64,000 bases of DNA from Nocardia sp. CY41 (GCF_009829325.1 NZ_VUOS01000021.1:124001-188000), one strand, 5' to 3'. Positions 32,731 to 42,700 are shown, counted from the first letter of the stretch. Notes: a model not told the origin generated them from the letters alone. Translations and numbers: made by a program.

Positions 32731-32773
32731 CCTCCCCGGATTCCGAAGCGGCCGAATGTGTCGTAGGTCGGCG

Positions 32774-33124
32774 TTACGAAGCCGCCGCGGGGACGAGGAA
32801 CGCGAGAGTGGCGATCCCCACCGCGCCGTCGGCCACACAGGTGACGCGCATCGGCGTGCCGACCGGCGTCTGCCGCGATTCGAACCCGCTGTAGTAGCCG
32901 AACACCGGCCCGGACCGCTCCGACGGCAGGAAGAAGCCGAGACATTCCGCCTCCAGCACCGACGCCCCTTCACCGCTGTGGCACAGGGCGGCCGCGTCGG
33001 TGACACCGCGGTCGACATAACAGCCGGGCGGATCCGCGCTCGCGGGCGCGGATGCCCAGACGAGACCGCTTGCCAGGAACAGCAGAACGGTTCCCGCGCC
33101 TACTCGCCGCCTCGTGATGTGCAC
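32774..33124 (-). CDS. secreted protein of unknown function
   Basis: A 116-residue product. The signal peptide (HITRRRVGAGTVLLFLASGL, cleavage after ASAPASA) is strong, leaving about 85 residues. The mature part has cysteines at GCYVDRG, LCHSGEG, AECLGF and VTCVADG, four in all, suggesting two disulfides, and a Phe/Tyr/Gly-rich core. GTG at 33124 was chosen because GGAGGG lies 6 bases upstream; a longer reading adds an Arg/Gln-rich leader. Convergent to the methyltransferase. No family recognised. Confidence 0.78.
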   Translation of the reverse strand: MHITRRRVGAGTVLLFLASGLVWASAPASADPPGCYVDRGVTDAAALCHSGEGASVLEAECLGFFLPSERSGPVFGYYSGFESRQTPVGTPMRVTCVADGAVGIATLAFLVPAAAS

Positions 33125-33391
33125 CGCAATCCCTCCTCGGCAGATCTCAGCCATACCCGGTTGTTGCCGTGCGGGGTTCTTCCGCCCTCGCATCTCGAAC
33201 CCTTTCGAATATTTCAGCAGAATCGGCGGGGAGGGTCGAGCGCGACACCGTCACGAACCGCCTTTTCCAGGCTGGATACGGGAAGCCTGCGCGGTGACCG
33301 GAGCGTCGCCGTGCGGTACATCCGGACTCCCGGCGCCGAGACCGCTAGGCTACGAGCAGCATTGGCGGTTCGGTGAGGATGTGATTCGGCC

Positions 33392-34096
33392 GTGGAATGG
33401 ACCTTCACTCCGGACGAGTTCGCCCATATCTGGCGCGAAACGGATCTGGATCGGCACCCGTACCCGCTGCGCATCCTGGAGACGCCCCGTACCGAGGACG
33501 AGGCCGAGAAGTTGCGCATCGTCCTGGCCGAGCGGCTGCCGCTCCGCTCCGACCCCGACCTCTCGGCTTGCCTGCGTATTCTGGCCGAGCCGCACACCAG
33601 GATCGTGGCGATCGGCGGTACGCACCGGCCGGGCGGCGAACTGCGTCTGCTGGCCGCGGCCATCTACGACCGTGCCGTGCTCGCGGTGCAGGAACCCGGC
33701 ACGAGCCCGGATTTCGGTGGAATCGTGCGTATTTCGATCGGGCACAGTGCCAAATTGGGCCGGCGGATCGCGGCGCTGCTGCCGAAGACTCCGGCGGGCC
33801 GCGAACCCGCGCGCGTCGCGCCGGGTGACGCGGTACGCGACCAGGAGACCGTGCCGGCGCGGCAACAGGCGGCGCCGCGAATTCGCAAGCTGCTGCTCGA
33901 ACCGCACACCGCCGAGGGGCACATCAGAATCGAACCGCGGCTCGATCGTCCGACGCCGCCCCCGCCGATCCACTACACCTGGATCGATGTCCGCGACGAC
34001 GGGCGATATCTGATCAAAGCGGGCGACGAAGTGCGCATCGCACCTGCTTCCGTCGAGCAGATCGCCACCCAATTGCAGAAGCGCATACCGATATAG
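33392..34096 (+). CDS. EspG-family type VII secretion chaperone (short form)
   Basis: A 234-residue protein opening with MEWTFTPDEFAHIWRETDLDRHPYPLRIL, which I recognise as the start of Nocardia EspG-like proteins. The ACLRILAEPHTRIVAIGG and LRLLAAAIYDRAVLAVQEPG strands follow the EspG pattern, and the C-terminus has WIDVRDDGRYLIKAGDEVRIAP. It is shorter than mycobacterial EspG (about 280). EspG binds PE-PPE pairs and keeps them soluble for ESX secretion. It lies just upstream of the helical and PPE-like genes on the same strand. Confidence 0.78.
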   Translation: MEWTFTPDEFAHIWRETDLDRHPYPLRILETPRTEDEAEKLRIVLAERLPLRSDPDLSACLRILAEPHTRIVAIGGTHRPGGELRLLAAAIYDRAVLAVQEPGTSPDFGGIVRISIGHSAKLGRRIAALLPKTPAGREPARVAPGDAVRDQETVPARQQAAPRIRKLLLEPHTAEGHIRIEPRLDRPTPPPPIHYTWIDVRDDGRYLIKAGDEVRIAPASVEQIATQLQKRIPI

Positions 34097-34189
34097 CCGT
34101 CTTTCGTGACCGCGGCCGCGGCCTATTGCTGACCCGGCACCGGGCTTCCGGTTAGTCTGGGGCGGACCGACCGATCTCAGGGGTGAGCG

Positions 34190-34564
34190 ATGACGATCGA
34201 GACCAACCGAGCCGATATCGCCCGATTCAAGCAGGCCGCGCAGGCCGGGACCGTCCAGTTCGACCCGGCGGCGGCTCGGCAGTGCGCCGAAATGTACGAA
34301 TGCCAGGCCGATCGGCTGCTCCACCTACAGCAGAGCCTCGAATCCGCGGCGGAACTCGGTGGATTCGGCGGGTTCATCTCCGCGCAGCAGTTACAGGCCG
34401 GATTCGGCCACAAAGCGCGGGACGCGGCGGCGCTGCTCGACCACTACATCGAAGCGGCCTACCGCATGAAGGAAGCGTTCCTGATCAGCGGAGGACTGTT
34501 CGAAGAGGCCGACGCCGCCGGCGCCGCCGCCCTGCGCGCGGTCCGGACGAGGTTGCCCCGATGA
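34190..34564 (+). CDS. small helical protein, putative PE-like partner
   Basis: A 124-residue, mostly helical protein without signal peptide or cysteine bonding pattern (one Cys in ARQCAEMYECQ, a second nearby). MTIETNRADIARFKQAAQAG and AEMYECQADRLLHLQQSLES suggest a helical hairpin like PE or WXG100 proteins, but there is no WXG. The C-terminal YRMKEAF could be a variant YxxxD/E signal. The stop overlaps the PPE-like start as ATGA. The partner role is inferred from position between EspG and the PPE-like gene. Confidence 0.72.
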   Translation: MTIETNRADIARFKQAAQAGTVQFDPAAARQCAEMYECQADRLLHLQQSLESAAELGGFGGFISAQQLQAGFGHKARDAAALLDHYIEAAYRMKEAFLISGGLFEEADAAGAAALRAVRTRLPR

Positions 34565-35859
34565 CCGGCACGGATCCCACTTACATCAGCTCGATGGAGC
34601 ATTTCGAGTCCCTGCGGCACGAGGAGATCTACGCGAAAGCGCAGCAGATCGACGCCGCGCAGGTGCTGCGCGCCTCGACGATCTGGCTCGAGGCGGCAGG
34701 GGCGCTCACCACGTCGTTCCCGCTCACCCACGCCGGGGTGGACCGCGTGATGGACACGGCCGAATGGAAAGGCGCCGCCGCCGACGCCGCTCAGGCTTGC
34801 GCACGCAGTTTCGCGGCATCGGCCGACGAACTGGCCGCGGTGCTGGGTCAAGTCGGCGCCCGGCTCGGTGGCGTCGCCGCGGCCGCCGAGGCGGTCAAAC
34901 TCGCGGTGGTGCCGCCGGGTGCTTCCGGACCGGTGGGCGCGATCGCGCAACTGCTGGAGGCGGCGCACGTCATCGACGCGCAGATGGCGCAAGAAGCGCT
35001 GCGCCAGGAGGCCGTGCTCGCGATGAACATGGTCTACAAGCCCGCCTATTCCGCCGCGGGTAGCGCCGTGCCCGCGCTGCCCGAACCACCCGCGGTCGCC
35101 GCACCGGCCGCTCCGCCCTCGGTCTCCCCCGGCACGCCGCGATACTCGGCGCCGGAACAGACGCCGCCGAACGGCCAATGGTCGCCGGACACAACGCAAC
35201 CCGCGCCTCCCGCACCGGAATCGTCCGCGCCGTCGCACAATCCGGCGCCGCAGGTCCAGCCGAAACCGGATCCGCAGCGAACCCCTTCCGAGCCGCCCGC
35301 CCAGCAGGCTCCGCCACCGCAGCAGGCTCCGTCCACTCAGGCGCCGCAGCCCACGACGCCGTCACCTGAGCCGGCTCCGCCGACCCAGCAGGCACCGTCC
35401 ACGACCGCGCCGCCGCCCACCACACCGCCGAGTACGCCTCCGGCGCCGCAAGCCCCGGAGCCGACGCAACCGCCGAGTTCGTCCGCACCGCCGCCGCCAC
35501 CGGCACCCCCTGCCCCCGCGCCACCGCCGACCCCAGCGGCACCACCCGCGCCGCAGGTCCCGGAACCGACGCAACCGCCGAGTTCGTCCGCACCACCGCC
35601 GCCACCGGCACCCCCTGCCCCCGCGCCACCGCCGACCCCAGCGGCACCACCCGCGCCGCAGGTCCCGGAACCGACGCAACCGCCGAGCCCGCCTCCGCCG
35701 AGCCCGCAGCCCGCACCGCCGCCGCCCGCACCGTCTCCTGCGCCCGGCCCCGCGGTACCGATGCCCGACCCGAACGGCCAACCCGGAGTCACCGGGCCGG
35801 TGGATGGCAGCCAGCAGCAGATTCCGACGACCAATCAACCCGGCGTCGTGCCGTCCTGA
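34561..35859 (+). CDS. PPE-like/WXG-type substrate with proline-rich C-terminus
   Basis: A 432-residue protein. Residues about 15-160 are a helical hairpin domain (EEIYAKAQQIDAAQVLRAST, then TAEWKGAAADAAQ with a WxG turn, then LAAVLGQVGARL), resembling PPE/WXG secreted proteins. Residues about 185-432 are Pro/Ala/Thr/Gln-rich, with a 35-residue repeat present twice and partly a third time. No membrane or signal peptide is present, consistent with ESX export. Coupled to the small helical protein by a 4-base overlap. No ESX membrane gene is in the window, so the export machine must be elsewhere. Confidence 0.75.
   Translation: MTGTDPTYISSMEHFESLRHEEIYAKAQQIDAAQVLRASTIWLEAAGALTTSFPLTHAGVDRVMDTAEWKGAAADAAQACARSFAASADELAAVLGQVGARLGGVAAAAEAVKLAVVPPGASGPVGAIAQLLEAAHVIDAQMAQEALRQEAVLAMNMVYKPAYSAAGSAVPALPEPPAVAAPAAPPSVSPGTPRYSAPEQTPPNGQWSPDTTQPAPPAPESSAPSHNPAPQVQPKPDPQRTPSEPPAQQAPPPQQAPSTQAPQPTTPSPEPAPPTQQAPSTTAPPPTTPPSTPPAPQAPEPTQPPSSSAPPPPPAPPAPAPPPTPAAPPAPQVPEPTQPPSSSAPPPPPAPPAPAPPPTPAAPPAPQVPEPTQPPSPPPPSPQPAPPPPAPSPAPGPAVPMPDPNGQPGVTGPVDGSQQQIPTTNQPGVVPS
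35443..35690 (+). repeat. 105-base tandem repeat in PPE-like gene
   Basis: A 105-base unit starting with GCGCCGCA occurs at 35443, 35548 and 35653, the third truncated after about 37 bases. Each full unit encodes a 35-residue Pro-rich segment (EPTQPPSSSAPPP onward). Second and first copies are almost identical, so the duplication is recent. Confidence 0.9.
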
Positions 35860-35889
35860 CAGCTCGCGGGGACACGGTCATAGCGTTGC

Positions 35890-35913
35890 GGGGCCGGAGC
35901 CGAATCCGGCCCC
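35890..35913. terminator. hairpin between PPE-like gene and proB
   Basis: GGGGCCGG/CCGGCCCC, 8 perfect pairs with an 8-base loop, between two convergent genes. It lacks a T run on either strand and may serve both. Confidence 0.55.
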
Positions 35914-36004
35914 CGACACTTCACCATCAGTGGCGAACTGGACAGAGAAGACTCGACATCCGGTGTGCGCCGGTGCCCGGCCGCGGGTTCAGCACCAGGT
36001 GCGC

Positions 36005-37153
36005 TCAGACCTTGACCAGGTCGTCGGCGTGGATGACGGGCCGTTGCATGGTGTCGGGGAGTTCGGCGGTGGAACGGCCGAGCATGCCCGCCAGTTCGGT
36101 GCTGTCGTATTCGACGACGCCACGGGCGACCACGCGGCCGTCGGGCGCGACCAGGTCGACCACGTCGCCACCGTAGAAGCGGCCGCGGACGCCCACGATC
36201 CCGGCCGCGAGCAGCGACCGGCGCCGATGGGCCACCGCTTGGACGGCGCCGTCGTCGATGAGCAGCGCGCCGCGGCTGTCGGCGGCGTGCCGGACCCAGA
36301 ACTTGCGGGCGGACAACCGCACCGGGCGCGCGGCGAACGCGGTGCCCACGGTGCCGGTGGTCAGCGCGGTGGCGGCCGACGAGGCGGCGGCGAGCAAGAC
36401 CGGCACGCCGGCGTCCGCGGCCAGCCGCGCCGCCGACAGCTTGGACGCCATGCCGCCGGTGCCGAGCGCACCGCCGCTGCCCGCGATCACGCCGTCCAGG
36501 TCGGCGCTGCTGCGCACTTCGGGGATCAGCGTGGCCGCTCCTTTGCGCGGGTCGCCGTCGTAGAGGCCCGCCACGTCCGACAGCAGCACGAGCGCGTCGG
36601 CGCCGACCAGGTGGGCGACCAGCGCGGCGAGCCGGTCGTTGTCGCCGAAGCGGATCTCCTCCGTCGCGACCGTGTCGTTCTCGTTCACCACGGCCACCGC
36701 ACCGAGCGAGCGCAGACGGTCGAGAGTGCGCTGCGCATTGCGGTGGTGCTCGCGGCGCGCGAAGTCGTCGGCGCTCAGCAGCACCTGCCCGACCGTGCGG
36801 TGGTAGCGGGCGAACGACGTGCCCCACGCGTGCGCGAGGGCGAGCTGCCCGACGCTCGCGGCGGCCTGCTTGGTGGCCAGGTCACGCGGACGGCTGGTCA
36901 AGCCGAGTGGCGCGATACCGGCGCCGATCGCGCCGGAGGACACGACCACCACGTCGGATCCGGCGCGCATCCGCGCCTCCACCGCGTCCGCGAGCCGATC
37001 CAGCCGAGCGGTGTCCAGACCGCCCTTCAGACTGGTCAGCGCCGACGAACCGATCTTCACCACGACCCGGCGCGCCGCCGCGATCGCCAGCCGCGCCTCG
37101 CTCAGGCCCGAGGAATCCGCCTCGGCGCTGATAGACCTCACCCGCATCGCCAC
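36005..37153 (-). CDS. proB: glutamate 5-kinase
   Basis: A 382-residue ProB with an amino-acid-kinase domain and C-terminal PUA domain. RVVVKIGSSALT near residue 28, SSGAIGAGIAPLG, NENDTVATEEIRFGDNDRLAALVAHL and GTGGMASKLSAA are the kinase blocks. The PUA domain is in SLLAAGIVGVRGRF to ADDLVKV. It phosphorylates glutamate, the first step of proline synthesis, and is usually inhibited by proline. The start may be GTG 37153 (AGGGAG 4 bases upstream) or ATG 37147. It follows obgE by 52 bases in the same direction. Confidence 0.95.
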   Translation of the reverse strand: MAMRVRSISAEADSSGLSEARLAIAAARRVVVKIGSSALTSLKGGLDTARLDRLADAVEARMRAGSDVVVVSSGAIGAGIAPLGLTSRPRDLATKQAAASVGQLALAHAWGTSFARYHRTVGQVLLSADDFARREHHRNAQRTLDRLRSLGAVAVVNENDTVATEEIRFGDNDRLAALVAHLVGADALVLLSDVAGLYDGDPRKGAATLIPEVRSSADLDGVIAGSGGALGTGGMASKLSAARLAADAGVPVLLAAASSAATALTTGTVGTAFAARPVRLSARKFWVRHAADSRGALLIDDGAVQAVAHRRRSLLAAGIVGVRGRFYGGDVVDLVAPDGRVVARGVVEYDSTELAGMLGRSTAELPDTMQRPVIHADDLVKV

Positions 37154-37205
37154 CGAACTCCCTGCACCACAATCGAATCCACGGTAGCCGGGACGAACGC
37201 CCCGG

Positions 37206-38660
37206 CTACTCCTCGTCTTCCCGTACCAGCCCGCGTCGCACCCGGGACGCGTGCTTGCGCTCGGCCGCGCTGACCCGGTCGGTCTGCTCCAGCCGGATGT
37301 CGGTGCCGCGCCCGGTGGGCACCATGTCGATGCCCGCCGAGATCTGCGGCTCCCAGTCGAACGTCACGTCGCCGATGGTCACCGGTGCGCCCGGTTCCGC
37401 GCCCTGCCGCACCAGCTCGTCTTCCACGCCCAGGCGGGCCAGACGATCGGCCAGATAGCCGACGGCTTCGTCGTTGTCGAATTGGGTCTGCCGCACCCAG
37501 CGCTCCGGCCGGGTACCGCGCACGATGAAGCCGCCCGGCTCCTCCGGGTCGGCGATGACGCTGAATCCGGTCTCGTCCACCGCGATCGGGCGGATGACCG
37601 GGCGCTTCGGCGCGGCCCGCGGGTGCTCCTCGCGGTACCGGCGCACCAGGTCGGCGAGAGCGAAGGTCAGCGGGCGCAGGCCCGCCCGGCTCACCGCGGA
37701 GATCTCGAACACCGGCCAGCCGCGCTCGGTGAACTCCGGAGTCACCATCTCGGCCAGTTCGGCCGCGTCGGGCACGTCGATCTTGTTCAAGATCACCACC
37801 CGGGGCCGGTCGGCCAGATCGCCGAGCCCGGCGTCCGCGCTCAGCGCGGGCTGATAGGCGGCGAGCTCGGCTTCGAGCGCATCGACGTCGGAGACGGGGT
37901 CGCGGCCCGGTTCCAGCGTCGCGCAGTCCACCACGTGGGCGAGCACCGCGCAGCGCTCGAGGTGCCGCAGGAAATCCAGGCCCAGTCCGCGGCCCTCACT
38001 GGCGCCGGGAATCAGCCCGGGCACATCGGCGACTGTGAAGGTGGTGTCCCCGCTGGCGACGACGCCGAGATTGGGCACGAGCGTGGTGAACGGGTAGTCG
38101 GCGATCTTCGGCTTGGCCGCCGACAGCACCGAGACCAGTGAGGACTTGCCCGCCGAAGGGAAGCCGACGAGCCCGACATCGGCTACCGACTTCAGTTCCA
38201 GAACCAGGTCCAGTTCTTCGCCGTCCTCGCCGAGCAGCGCGAAACCCGGCGCCTTGCGGGCCTTCGACGCCAGCGCGGCATTGCCGAGCCCGCCCCGGCC
38301 GCCACGCGCGACGATGAAACGGTTGCCGGCACCGACCAGGTCGACGATTACTTTGCCGTCGTCGTCGAGCACAACGGTGCCGTCGGGCACCTTCAGCACC
38401 AGGTCGCCGCCCTGCTTGCCGTCCCGGTTACCGCCCTCGCCCGGTTTGCCGTTGCCCGCCTTCGCGTGCGGGTGGAAGTGGAAGTCCAGCAGGGTGTGCA
38501 CATTGGAGTCGACCTCGAGGATCACGTCTCCGCCGTTGCCGCCGTTGCCGCCGTCCGGCCCGCCGAGCGGCTTGAACTTCTCGCGGTGCACCGAGGCGCA
38601 ACCGTGGCCGCCTTTACCCGCACGCACATGTAGTACGACGCGGTCGATGAACTTGGACAT
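37206..38660 (-). CDS. obgE: Obg GTPase (GTPase ObgE/CgtA)
   Basis: A 484-residue GTPase. The Gly-rich Obg domain starts MSKFIDRVVLHVRAGKGGHG. The G motifs are GFPSAGKSSLVS (G1), DVPGLI (G3) and NKID (G4). The C-terminal OCT domain is present (GYLADRLARLGVEDELVRQGAE). It acts in 50S ribosome assembly and growth control. ATG 38660 gives the family N-terminus; an in-frame ATG 12 bases up touches AAGGAGG directly. It is separated from rpmA by a terminator. Confidence 0.96.
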   Translation of the reverse strand: MSKFIDRVVLHVRAGKGGHGCASVHREKFKPLGGPDGGNGGNGGDVILEVDSNVHTLLDFHFHPHAKAGNGKPGEGGNRDGKQGGDLVLKVPDGTVVLDDDGKVIVDLVGAGNRFIVARGGRGGLGNAALASKARKAPGFALLGEDGEELDLVLELKSVADVGLVGFPSAGKSSLVSVLSAAKPKIADYPFTTLVPNLGVVASGDTTFTVADVPGLIPGASEGRGLGLDFLRHLERCAVLAHVVDCATLEPGRDPVSDVDALEAELAAYQPALSADAGLGDLADRPRVVILNKIDVPDAAELAEMVTPEFTERGWPVFEISAVSRAGLRPLTFALADLVRRYREEHPRAAPKRPVIRPIAVDETGFSVIADPEEPGGFIVRGTRPERWVRQTQFDNDEAVGYLADRLARLGVEDELVRQGAEPGAPVTIGDVTFDWEPQISAGIDMVPTGRGTDIRLEQTDRVSAAERKHASRVRRGLVREDEE

Positions 38661-38719
38661 ACGCCGAATCATCCTCCTTCGGGACTGGTCGTACTGGGCG
38701 CCGGTCGTTCGAGAACACG

Positions 38720-38752
38720 AAAAACGGGCCAGGGTTCCGAGACCCTGACCCG
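38720..38752 (-). terminator. rho-independent terminator after rpmA
   Basis: CGGGTCAGGGT / ACCCTGGCCCG stem of 11 pairs (one G-U) with a 6-base loop, then TTTTT on the minus strand, 31 bases past the rpmA stop. It is a textbook intrinsic terminator and unusual in showing a T run at this GC content. It separates rplU-rpmA from obgE. Confidence 0.9.
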
Positions 38753-38782
38753 CTCGCTGTAAATCCGGAGGTGGTTCGGCGG

Positions 38783-39049
38783 TCAGGCCTGAACCGGCTC
38801 CGGGATCACGATGTTGACGGTCTTGCGTCCACGCTTGGTGCCGAACTCCACCGCGCCCGCCGCCAGGGCGAACAGGGTGTCGTCACCGCCACGGCCGACG
38901 TTCACGCCGGGGTGGAAGTGGGTGCCGCGCTGACGCACCAGGATCTCGCCCGCCTTGACCGACTGGCCGCCGAAGCGCTTGACGCCGAGTCGCTGGGCGT
39001 TGGAATCACGTCCGTTCCGGGAGCTGGACGCGCCCTTCTTGTGTGCCAT
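38783..39049 (-). CDS. rpmA: 50S ribosomal protein L27
   Basis: A full 88-residue L27. It starts MAHKKGASSSRNGRDSNAQR, with the flexible N-terminus that reaches the peptidyl transferase centre, then LGVKRFGGQSVKAGEILVRQ and RGTHFHPGVNVGRGGDDTLF. It sits 22 bases downstream of rplU, the standard operon. Confidence 0.98.
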   Translation of the reverse strand: MAHKKGASSSRNGRDSNAQRLGVKRFGGQSVKAGEILVRQRGTHFHPGVNVGRGGDDTLFALAAGAVEFGTKRGRKTVNIVIPEPVQA

Positions 39050-39071
39050 AGCTGGTTCTCCTCGGGATGTC

Positions 39072-39383
39072 TTACTTGATGCCGGTGACCTTGAGGACCG
39101 TCAGCGGCTGACGGTGACCCTGGCGCTTGTGGTAGCCGGTCTTGTTCTTGAACTTGTGGATGCGGATCTTCGGGCCCTTGGTCTGCTCGACCACCTCGGC
39201 GGCCACGGAGACCTTGGCCAGCTTGTCGGCATCGGTGGTCAGCTCCGCGCCATCGACGACGAGAACGGGATCCAGCGCCACGGCGGTGCCCGGCGCACCC
39301 TCGATCTTCTCGACCTTCACCAGGTCACCGACCGCGACCTTGTACTGCTTTCCGCCGGTCTTGACGATCGCGTACGTTGCCAT
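39072..39383 (-). CDS. rplU: 50S ribosomal protein L21
   Basis: A 103-residue L21. MATYAIVKTGGKQYKVAVGDLV is the N-terminal signature, GPKIRIHKFKNKTGYHKRQGHRQPLT the RNA-binding C-terminal block. First gene of the rplU-rpmA operon. Confidence 0.98.
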   Translation of the reverse strand: MATYAIVKTGGKQYKVAVGDLVKVEKIEGAPGTAVALDPVLVVDGAELTTDADKLAKVSVAAEVVEQTKGPKIRIHKFKNKTGYHKRQGHRQPLTVLKVTGIK

Positions 39384-39713
39384 CGGTCGGCTGCCCTTCT
39401 TCCTATAGTGCTCGGCACTTGCTCACGCAGCGACTCCTCCGGTCTGAAACCACCGGAAACCGCCACACGACTGGTCTGGTAATCGCCACCGCCTCGGCAT
39501 CTGGTGGCTCTCGGTATAGAACTGTCGAGAACCGGGCCACGGAGACAAAACATGTTGTCACCGGGCAGCGACTGTCCAAGATTACAGGACGGCCACCGCG
39601 ACGACCAAACCGGCGTCCACGCCCACGCCGCGGTGATGCCACCGGTTCGCTGCCGAGACGCACGTGGCCCCCACCGGAACGACCGGCAGGGGCCACGGAA
39701 CGGGCGCGAGAAC
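39384..39713. other. 330-base region between rne and rplU
   Basis: Contains the rne 3' hairpin near 39664 and the rplU leader. I see no convincing gene. A possible -10 (TATACC on the minus strand near 39513) has no good -35. The leader of about 130-200 bases before rplU could hold a control element, but none was recognised. Confidence 0.5.
39664..39696 (-). terminator. candidate terminator after rne
   Basis: GTGGCCCC / GGGGCCAC outer stem of 8 pairs and CCGG/CCGG inner stem, 18 bases past the rne stop. No T run. Confidence 0.6.
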
Positions 39714-42700
39714 TCAGTTCGACGCTTCGGGCGCACCGGCGGGGCGGCCGACCGACCGCCTGCGCGGCCGGTTGCGCTGCGGCAATTCGACCGGCTCCGG
39801 CTGGGAGTAGTCGACCGAGGGCGCGGACACCTGATCGCCGGTGGGCAGCACGAACACCGCGCCCGAACTGTCCGCCGCGGGCGCGGCGGCCGAACGGGCA
39901 ACCCTTCGGCGACGAGCCGGACGGACGGCGGATTCGGCGACACCGTTGGCGGCCGCTCCGTTCTCCGATGCCGGAACGGGCTCGGCAGCCGAGACGGGTT
40001 CGGCGACGGGCTCGGGCTCGGCGGCCGGAGCGGACTCCGCGACGGAGACCGGCTCCTCCGCCGGTACCGGCTCGACCTTCTCGACTTCCTCGATGACCTC
40101 GACCACTTCGGCGGGCTCGGTCTCCGGCTCCTCGGCGGGCACCGCCACCGCAGCTTCGACGGTCTCCGCGACCACCGGCTCCGCGGCGGGTTCGTCGGCG
40201 GCCGCGACCTGCGGCTCGACGGCGTCCTCGGCTTGTTCGGGCTCCTCGGACTGGTGCGCCGCCATCGCCAGCGCCACCGGATGCGCCCGCTTGACCACCG
40301 CCCCCTCCTCGGGGTGCTCGGGCGCGGGACCGGATCCGTTCGCCGGCTGGGCGGGCGCGGCCGCACCCTTGTCCCGGCCCCGCCGCCTGCGCGAACCGCT
40401 CTCGCGGGTGCGCCCTGCGGTCTCTTCGCCGGAACCGGGCTCCACCGGGTAGGTGTGCACGAGGAGGCCGCGGCCGTGGCAGTGCTCGCAGGTGGTGGAG
40501 AACGCCTCGACCAGGCCGGTGCCGAGCTTCTTACGGGTCATCTGGACCAGCCCCAGCGAGGTGACCTCGGAGACCTGGTGGCGGGTGCGGTCCCGGCCCA
40601 GCGCCTCGGTCAGGCGGCGCAGCACCAGATCGCGATTGGACTCGAGCACCATGTCGATGAAGTCGACGACGATCATGCCGCCGATGTCGCGCAGCCGCAT
40701 CTGGCGCACGATCTCCTCGGCCGCCTCCAGGTTGTTCCTGGTGACCGTCTCTTCCAGATTGCTGCCGCCGGAACCGGTGAACTTGCCGGTGTTCACGTCG
40801 ATCACCGTCATGGCCTCGGTGCGGTCGATCACCAGGGTGCCGCCCGACGGCAGCCACACCTTGCGATCCAGCGCCTTGGCCAACTGCTCATCGATCCGGT
40901 AGGTCTCGAACACGTCGACGCCGTTGTTCTCGTGCCGGTCGACCCGGGCGAGCAGATCCGGCGCGACGGTGCCGATGTACTTCTCGACCGTGCTCCAGGC
41001 CCGGTCACCCTCGATGACCAGCTTGGAGAAGTCCTCGTTGAACAGGTCGCGGATGACCTTGACCAGCAGGTCGGGCTCTTCGTAGAGCGTCTTGGGCGCG
41101 TTGTTGTCCTTGCCGGTCTGCTCCTGGATCGTGCGCCAGGTGGCCTGCAGCCGCTCCACGTCGCGGGCCAGCTCGGTCTCGCTGACGCCTTCGGAAGCGG
41201 TGCGGATGATCACACCGGCGTCGGCGGGCACGATGTCGCGCAGGATCTCCTTCAGCCGCTTGCGCTCGGTGTCGGGCAGCTTGCGGCTGATGCCGGTGGA
41301 GGTGCCGCCGGGCACGTACACCAGGAACCGACCGGCCAGGCTGATCTGCGTGGTCAACCGCGCGCCCTTGTGGCCGACCGGGTCCTTGCTCACCTGGACC
41401 AGCACCTGGTCGCCGGGCTTGAGCGCCTGCTCGATCTTGCGCTCTCTGCCGCCGAGACCGGCGGCCTCCCAGTTGACCTCACCGGCGTAGAGCACGCCGT
41501 TGCGGCCGCGGCCGATGTCGACGAACGCGGCTTCCATGCTGGGCAGCACGTTCTGCACCTTGCCCAGGTAGACGTTGCCCACCATGGACGCGGAGCCGGT
41601 GCTGGTCACGAAGTGCTCGACCAGCACGTTGTCCTCGAGCACGGCCACCTGCGTCGCGGTGGGGTGGTCCGGGAAGGACTTCTCGCGCACGACCATCACG
41701 CGGTCCACGGCCTCTCGCCGGGCCAGGAACTCCGACTCGGTCAGGATCGGCGGACGGCGGCGGCCTGCCTCGCGTCCGTCGCGACGGCGCTGCCGCTTGG
41801 CTTCCAGCCTTGTGGAGCCGGTGATGCCCTGGACCTCGTCGGACGCGGCGCGGCTGCGGGCTTTGTTGCGCGGCTCGCGCTCGTGCACGACCGTGTTCGG
41901 CGGATCGTCGTCGGCGGCCTCGTTCTCGCCGGACTCACCGGCCACCTTGCGACGGCGACGGCGACGGCGGCGACGGCTCGAGCCTTCCGGCACGCCGTCC
42001 TCGTCCTCGCCCTCGCCGGTCTCCGCGGACTCCGCCTCGGCGGGCTCGGAAGCGGCGGTGGCCGGCTCGTCCACGGTCTCGGTGTCGGTGTCGGTCTCGT
42101 CGTCGGCGTCCTCGCCCTCGGACTGCTGCTCACCCCGGCCACGGCCACGCCCCCGGCGGCCACGGCGCCTGCGCCGGGGCTGGCCGTCTGCGTCGCCCTG
42201 CTGGTCGGCCGACTCGCGCTCGTCCTCGGTGACCTCGGTCTCGTCCTCGGCGGGCTCGGGCGCCTGCTGCTCGGTGTGCCGGGCTTCTCGCTCGGCGCGC
42301 CGCTGTCTGCGCGCCTGCTCGGCGGCCGCGGCGTCCGGTGGAAGGAACAGCGGCGCCTGCACGACGGCGGCGGACTCGAACACCGCCGAGACCACCGGCT
42401 CGGCCTCTGGTCGCTCCACGTGCGTGAACAGCTGCGTGTGGTGCGCCGTCGCGCCGGTGGACGGCTGCGAGGGGCTCGACACGTCCGGTGCGGAGAAGAT
42501 GACGCCCGCACCGGTGAAGGAAGCGTCGGCCTGGGCTGCGCGCGGTGGTTGTGGCGGTTCGGCCGCGTCCGCCGCGGGCTCGGCGGCCTGCGCCGGTGCG
42601 GGGGGCTCGGCCTGCTCCACGGCAGGCTGTTCGGCGGCGGCGTCGGCCTCGACCGTCACCAAGGCGTCGCGCACCGACTCCGCGACGGCCCGGTCGACGT

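Noticed and set aside
30715..33018. Open frame antisense to the MerR and methyltransferase genes
   Set aside because: Both sense genes carry clear domains; the antisense reading does not.
37206..38672. ATG 38672 as obgE start
   Set aside because: The Shine-Dalgarno AAGGAGG touches it with no spacing, and the family starts at the next ATG.
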